Assembly: GCA_016699635.1 (NCBI GenBank)
Contig: CP064983.1
Location: 3,162,001-3,226,000 of the forward strand
DNA length: 64,000 bases
Direction of reading: 5' to 3'
Origin: Bacteroidota bacterium
GTDB lineage: Bacteria; Bacteroidota; Bacteroidia; AKYH767-A; OLB10
Shown here piece by piece: positions 59,441-64,000 of the stretch. Below the pieces are notes generated by a model. It was not told where the DNA came from, did not search any database, and worked only from the letters and a program-made list of their open reading frames with translations. Positions within the stretch are counted from its first letter, which is position 1. Each line of letters starts with the position of its first letter. A program made the position numbers and the translations under genes.

Positions 59441-61214
59441 TTAATGCACGAATTGATTCAATAATTGTTACAATATCGTTGTAACTATTTGGTTTATCAC
59501 TCAGCCACTTTTCTAAAAATGTTTTCTCACTTGCTTCAATATTTCTCTTATCACCAGTCATTGCCTCCGCAACTAAAAGAAATTTCTCTTTGAAATCTTG
59601 TGTAGCGTTGATTCTTTGAATGTATTCAATTTTACCCATCGCAGTCAAAATAGTTTCAGCTAAAACTTGATTCCAAATAATTTCTTCTGGAACTGATAAT
59701 GGTAAGTAGGAAACATTTCGCAAATAAAATTTCAGATACTTTTCTCGCAACACTTTTTCTTGGTCTGCTCTTGCCCCTGCATTTGGATTTCCGTCAGGAT
59801 AAAACTTAACATTGACTCCTGTTTGATTTTGGATTTCCTGTTGGTATCGTTCATTGGTTTGTTCTGCTGCTACAATAGAATCAGGATTAAAGTGAGCATG
59901 TCTTTGGTCTCCGTCAAAAACTATAAACTTATTCCGTTCGTTTGCATGACTGTAAACACTAATGAAATGTTCTTTAATAACGCTTTCACCTCCCGTGTAA
60001 AAAGTAACATTGAAAAGTGAAGCAGTTGCTTGTCCTAATTCTCTTAATACACCATCAATAATTTGCTTTGAAAGCAAATCTTCAACAATGATTTGTTTTC
60101 CTTGCCGGATTTGTTTGCTCCAAATGATAAAACGCTTCATCAGGTGTGATTTCATTTTTAACATTGAATTTTCCAGAAGGTAATAGTGAGAAAACTTTTA
60201 TTGCGTTTGGCGGAAGTTCCTCAATAATACTTGGTGAGTGGGTTGAGATTACAACTTGTAATCTTTTTCGTCTTGTTTCTTCAAGCAAAAATTGCTTCAA
60301 TCGTTTTTGCGCTCCCGGATGCAATGAAACTTCCGGCTCATCAAGTAAAATGAGAGAATATTCTTTTGCTCCTAAAACTTCAAGCACCAACTTTACAACT
60401 GCCATTTCTCCGCTTCCTGCAAACGCTTCGGAATATGAGTAACTGGCGGTTTCAAAAATTACGGAGTAGCCCCATTCTTCAAAAAGTTTATGCTTTACAA
60501 ACTTTCCCGAAACATATTTTTTACCAAGTATGGTAGAAATATGCTGAAGTTCAATTGCTGTGAAAGTTTTGAGTTGCTCGTTTTTGTTTTCACCGTAGCG
60601 ATGAATTATAACATTTGTTCCGTCAATAATTCTTCGAAGAAAAACTGAATGCTTCCGTAAGTAGTCCTGTTTGTTATTTATCGTTTTAGACTTTCTTGGT
60701 TTCTTGAAATAAAAGTATTTGTCAAATGCACTTAACTCTGAACGGAAATCAATATACACTACATCTTTTTCAATCGGTTGATTTCTTTTTCCCTCTGCTA
60801 TCTTCTGCATTCCGTAGCTGATATTCGGTCTTGCAGTTTCCCAATAGTCCGGATTGTTTCGTTTGAAAATTCTTTGTTTCAAAACTTCAAGCGGTCTGCC
60901 ACGATTGTCTTTGTAAACATAAAAGAAGCTATGCCTATCGCCTCCTTCCGAAACTTCTACAATCGGGTCAACAGCAGTTGAAAACCAAAATTCAAACGGA
61001 GTATTTTTTTCGGTGCTCCATAAAGTGCATGAAGTGTTGAACTTTTTCCCGAACCGTTTTGCCCTACAAAAACTGTCAGAGGAAAATCAAAAATTATTCG
61101 TGTGTTTTTTTCAAGGTTTCGGAAATATGGAAACTGAATATACTCAATGAAATTTCTGAAAGCATTTCTTGCTTTCATTCTTGAAATTTCAGCTATGAGA
61201 GTTGGTATATTCAC
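59433..61214 (-). CDS. OLD-like AAA ATPase with C-terminal TOPRIM-type domain (two frameshifts)
   Basis: About 594 residues. Walker A VGQNGSGKSSTLHALYG (about residue 50), a middle linker, signature-like AFAGSGEMAVVKL, Walker B LILLDEPEVSLHPGAQK, H-loop STHSPSIIEELP, then a TOPRIM-like part (IIVEDLLSKQIIDGVL, IVFDGDQRHAH). Breaks: one A short near 61012 (NTPFEFWFSTAVDP restored) and one near 60105 (PARKTIIVEDLLSK restored). OLD-family nucleases use this layout. It starts five bases after the GHKL gene. Its presence between a GHKL ATPase and Vsr is unusual. Confidence 0.78.
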
Positions 61215-61219
61215 AAATG

Positions 61220-62847
61220 CTATGGTTTTTCAGAGTCGTTAAGTCGTTTGAATAAATGAGATAACAAACTAAGGAAGTCCAAACAATCTTTTTCTGAAAA
61301 CAAACCTGTTTTACTTAACTCAAGGTGTTCCTCGTGTTGCAAAGGGTTTCTGCCGCCTGCAACAATACCTTCGGATAGATAGTGTTGTCCTTCTTCAATA
61401 TTGGTTATTGTATCTTTTGTAAAATCTGTTCCATCAGTTTTCTTATACTTTTTCGTTACCGAAAGTTTACGACCAGAAAAAACTTCTCCCATCATACTTC
61501 TTTCGCTGCCATTTGTGCTACCTGACTTCTTTCTTACTTCTGAGGTATATCGTTTTAATGCTTCAATAAAAGCCGTGTAATAGTCAGCACTCTGATAATA
61601 TTTTTCAGACACCACTTTAATTTCATTTTCTAAATTTCTCCAATGGAGATTTGCATATTCAGGGGCTATATCATGCAATAATCTTGTCACCACCTGTTGT
61701 GTGTCTTCTGAAATTTCAGGTGTGTCATCCAATAGGTTTACAATTGTTTCAACTTGCCCTTGCACATTTTGAGGAAGTTTTTCTAACCAATCTTTTACAT
61801 TCAAGTTTACCTTTTCACTTATCTTCTTTTTCTTTTTCTCCTTACGAAATTCACGCCACTGCCTTTCTATTATTGAAAGGCATGATGCAATATATTTCCT
61901 GAGTGCGGATGTCTTGGCATTTTCCCAGTCAATGGATTGACGGTTTGTTGAGATTACATCTTCTTCCCAATTGTCAATAAAATCTACATTCAACCATCCT
62001 GTGGCATAAGAATAAAAGTGGCTTGATTCTGATGGACCAAAAAATTCAGGTGTGTTAACCATTCTGCCGTTAGCAAAAAGTGTAACGCCTCTGAGAGCAG
62101 CTTTGAGAGGTTTTTCTGTGGTAATTATTGTTCCATGAATTTGAACTTTGTCGGAATAATCCTTCTCATTTACTTTGATAATTTCTTGTATGTCCCACTC
62201 AAATTCAGGAGTAATGTTATCATACTTCAGTTTGTTATCAATCTTTATCGGCTTGCTATCATTCAGCAATAAGTAAACAATAAACTTGTCTTGAAAGTTG
62301 AAAAGTTTTGCAATGCTTTCTGCATATTCTTCAAGAGGAAATCCGGTTTTTCTTTTCAGATTGGTTAATGTGATTCTTGTTCCTTTGAAAATTTCCTTTT
62401 CTGATAAATGGTCAAATCTGGGTTCATAATCTTTCCCTTTCCAAGCAAGTATTTCATTCCAGTCAAGATTGAAACTTACTCCCGATTTTCCTTGGCAAGT
62501 TGTAATGTTTATAGTGTCGCCAATTCCAAATAGAGCTAACTTTCCTAATCCTTTTTTTCCTGTTGGAATTCTATCGCAACTTGATTTTTGACCTTCCTCT
62601 CGTCTGTTTCTTCCTATTCTTAAAAAGTAATCATTCACTTCCGCAAACGACATTCCCGTTCCGTTATCCTCAACAATTACTTTTTCTCCCCTTCGTCATA
62701 CAAACGCACATGAACCTCTGTAGCACACGCATCATAAGCGTTTGCAATTAATTCCGCTAATGCCGGTGGCATGTTGGAATACATTTTAACACCAAGATGT
62801 TTTATGGTGTTAGCTTCAAAGGTCATGTAAAGTTTATCATTGCTCAT
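61220..62847 (-). CDS. GHKL (MutL/HSP90/MORC-like) ATPase of a restriction module (one frameshift)
   Basis: About 543 residues. N-terminal ATPase: N-box ALAELIANAYDAC, G1 box VEDNGTGMSFAEVND, G2 box GKKGLGKLALFGIGD and GTRITLTNL. The C-terminal half is helical with coiled coil (KVNLNVKDWLEKLPQNVQ). One A is missing near 62690 (EKKVIVEDNG restored). Its ATG overlaps the methyltransferase stop (ATGA). GHKL proteins of this kind sit in restriction-modification loci (the MORC-like and BbrUII/HgiDII-type groups), where they may act as the restriction ATPase. Confidence 0.8.
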
Positions 62848-63960
62848 TTCGGATTACAATTTATGATGCTTGCAGCAACACGCATTGATAATTGCGGTGG
62901 AACCGCATTGCCAATCAATCTTGCTGTTGATGCAATTGAAGTAGAAAGAAATTTGTAATCAGTGTCAAAAGTTTGCAGCGTTGCACCTTCTCTTAATGAA
63001 ATGGCTCTGTTCTGTTCTGGATGAGCAAATCTTCCGTTGGTTATACTATAAAACTTTTGTTGTGATTGTTGGTCCAGGTTTGTCCCAAAACATTCTACCA
63101 TAGATGTCTTGAAATGAGTTGTCTTTGCCAACATAAGCCGGAATTTGCAAGTCAGTATCTTTCCACGAAGTTCTTGTTCCTCCGTCATGTGGAGTTAAGA
63201 GCAATCGCTTTAAATTATTGTCTGATAGTCCGGCTGAACTGTGAAGGAACTCCGTCTTATCTTTTTGCCCCGCTGTAATTGGTTTGAAAACCTTTTTATT
63301 GCCAATGAAATTCCGAACTGTCGGCAGCTTTGTTTTTGTGTCGGGAAGTGGCAAAGATATTTTGTCGGTAACTCGTGATGCAATCAACAGGAATCTTCTT
63401 CTTGTTTGTGGCACTCCGTAATGGCTGGCATTAATTACTTTGTATTTGTAGTGATAGTTTTCTTTTTCTAGAAAGTCAAGAAATGATTTCAAAGGGCTTT
63501 CATCTAAACGATTTAAAATCCCTGGAACATTTTCAACCACTATGTAACCAGGTTTGAAGTAATCAACAAATCTCTGAAAGTCCTTCAATAAGTTTTTTGT
63601 TTCATGTGCCTTAGTTTTATCGGTTTGAATCTTGCTCCAGTATTGGCATGGGCTGCACCCAATGAAAATCATTTTTTTGTCATTGCGTTTTACTTTCAGC
63701 TCTTTTTCAATTCTTGAAAAAGCTAAGTCCTGAATGTCAGCATGTATAAATTTTGAATCGGGATTATTAGTTGTATACGTTTCTTTACACTCTAAATCAA
63801 TATCAATTCCGCCAACAACGTTTACTCCTGCCTTCCGAAAACCGCTTGTCATGCCGCCTCCGGAACAGAAGAAATCCACAGCTTTAAATTTTCTTTTTGT
63901 CTTTGATTTTTTACCTTTCATAAACGGCTGCGAATTTATGATTTTCACTCTTAAATTCAT
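62844..63960 (-). CDS. dcm: DNA (cytosine-5-)-methyltransferase (one frameshift)
   Basis: About 372 residues. Motif I FKAVDFFCSGGGMTSGFRKA, catalytic Cys in GCSPCQYWSKI (motif IV), VVENVPGIL (motif VI), GVPQTRRRFLLIA (motif VIII) and RLIGNAVPPQL (motif X). The target recognition region lies before FWDKPGPTITTK. One A too many near 63058 splits motif IX/X; FYSITNGRFAHPEQNRAISL follows. The start is set at the ATG at 63960; a later ATG at about 63921 (MKGKKSKTKRK) is also possible. First cistron of the four-gene operon. Target sequence unknown. Confidence 0.9.
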
Positions 63961-64000
63961 ACGAAATCGCAATAAAGCGTTGGCAAAAAGTGGCTCTTTT

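Noticed and set aside
1..64000. CRISPR array
   Set aside because: No regularly spaced repeats with unique spacers; the only tandem repeats are the 23-nt pair and short microrepeats.

Overview
The window reads as chromosomal DNA of a member of the Bacteroidota, probably an environmental Chitinophagales/Sphingobacteriales-like lineage (order-level placement is inference). The evidence is Gld gliding genes (gldF, gldG), secreted proteins with type IX secretion sorting tails, a DUF5683 gene between parB and dapB, a DUF721/DciA protein, and many TAnnTTTG-type promoters just upstream of starts. The DNA is AT-rich and mostly housekeeping.

Layout. 0-7 kb: end of an unknown protein gene, a repeat-bearing spacer, sucD, fabI, a di-haem cytochrome c peroxidase and an ABC-F ATPase. 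7-13.6 kb: a ketosynthase-like protein, gldF-gldG-DUF4340, dnaN and an SRAP-domain protein. 13.6-19.3 kb: a TPR hybrid histidine kinase with its LytTR regulator, and a T9SS cargo protein. 19.4-25.9 kb: a haem-copper reductase operon (CuA subunit, catalytic subunit, Sco) followed by DUF488, hemerythrin and Fur genes, then a Zn/Cd-type P-ATPase. 25.9-34.4 kb: accA, ispE, dciA, tRNA-Lys(TTT), a GNAT protein, an SDR-lipoprotein-TMTC-like operon and an FKBP. 34.6-40.8 kb: an MBL-fold protein, parA-parB-DUF5683-dapB-nth, tsaC and a TolB-like propeller. 41-47 kb: two large exported repeat proteins, one with a metzincin site. 47.5-58.5 kb: a coiled-coil protein, tsaD, tamB, an ATP-grasp protein, a Tudor-like exported protein, an O-antigen ligase and a DegT aminotransferase. 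58.5-59 kb: an IS remnant. 59-64 kb: a tight four-gene minus-strand operon, C5 methyltransferase - GHKL ATPase - AAA/TOPRIM ATPase - Vsr.

The best candidate for an unusual system is that last operon: a restriction/defence-like module in which a cytosine methylase is translationally coupled to a MutL/MORC-like ATPase, followed by an OLD-like ATPase and a mismatch endonuclease, beside insertion-sequence debris. The second is the CuA/haem-copper/Sco operon. Its catalytic subunit lacks the tyrosine expected of an oxygen reductase, so it looks like a nitric oxide reductase of the sNOR kind.

About half of the protein genes are broken by single-base indels, mostly in homopolymers, or by in-frame stops. 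This includes tsaD and parB, which are essential or central genes. I read most of these as sequencing or assembly errors, so the spans given for those genes are reconstructions across the breaks.
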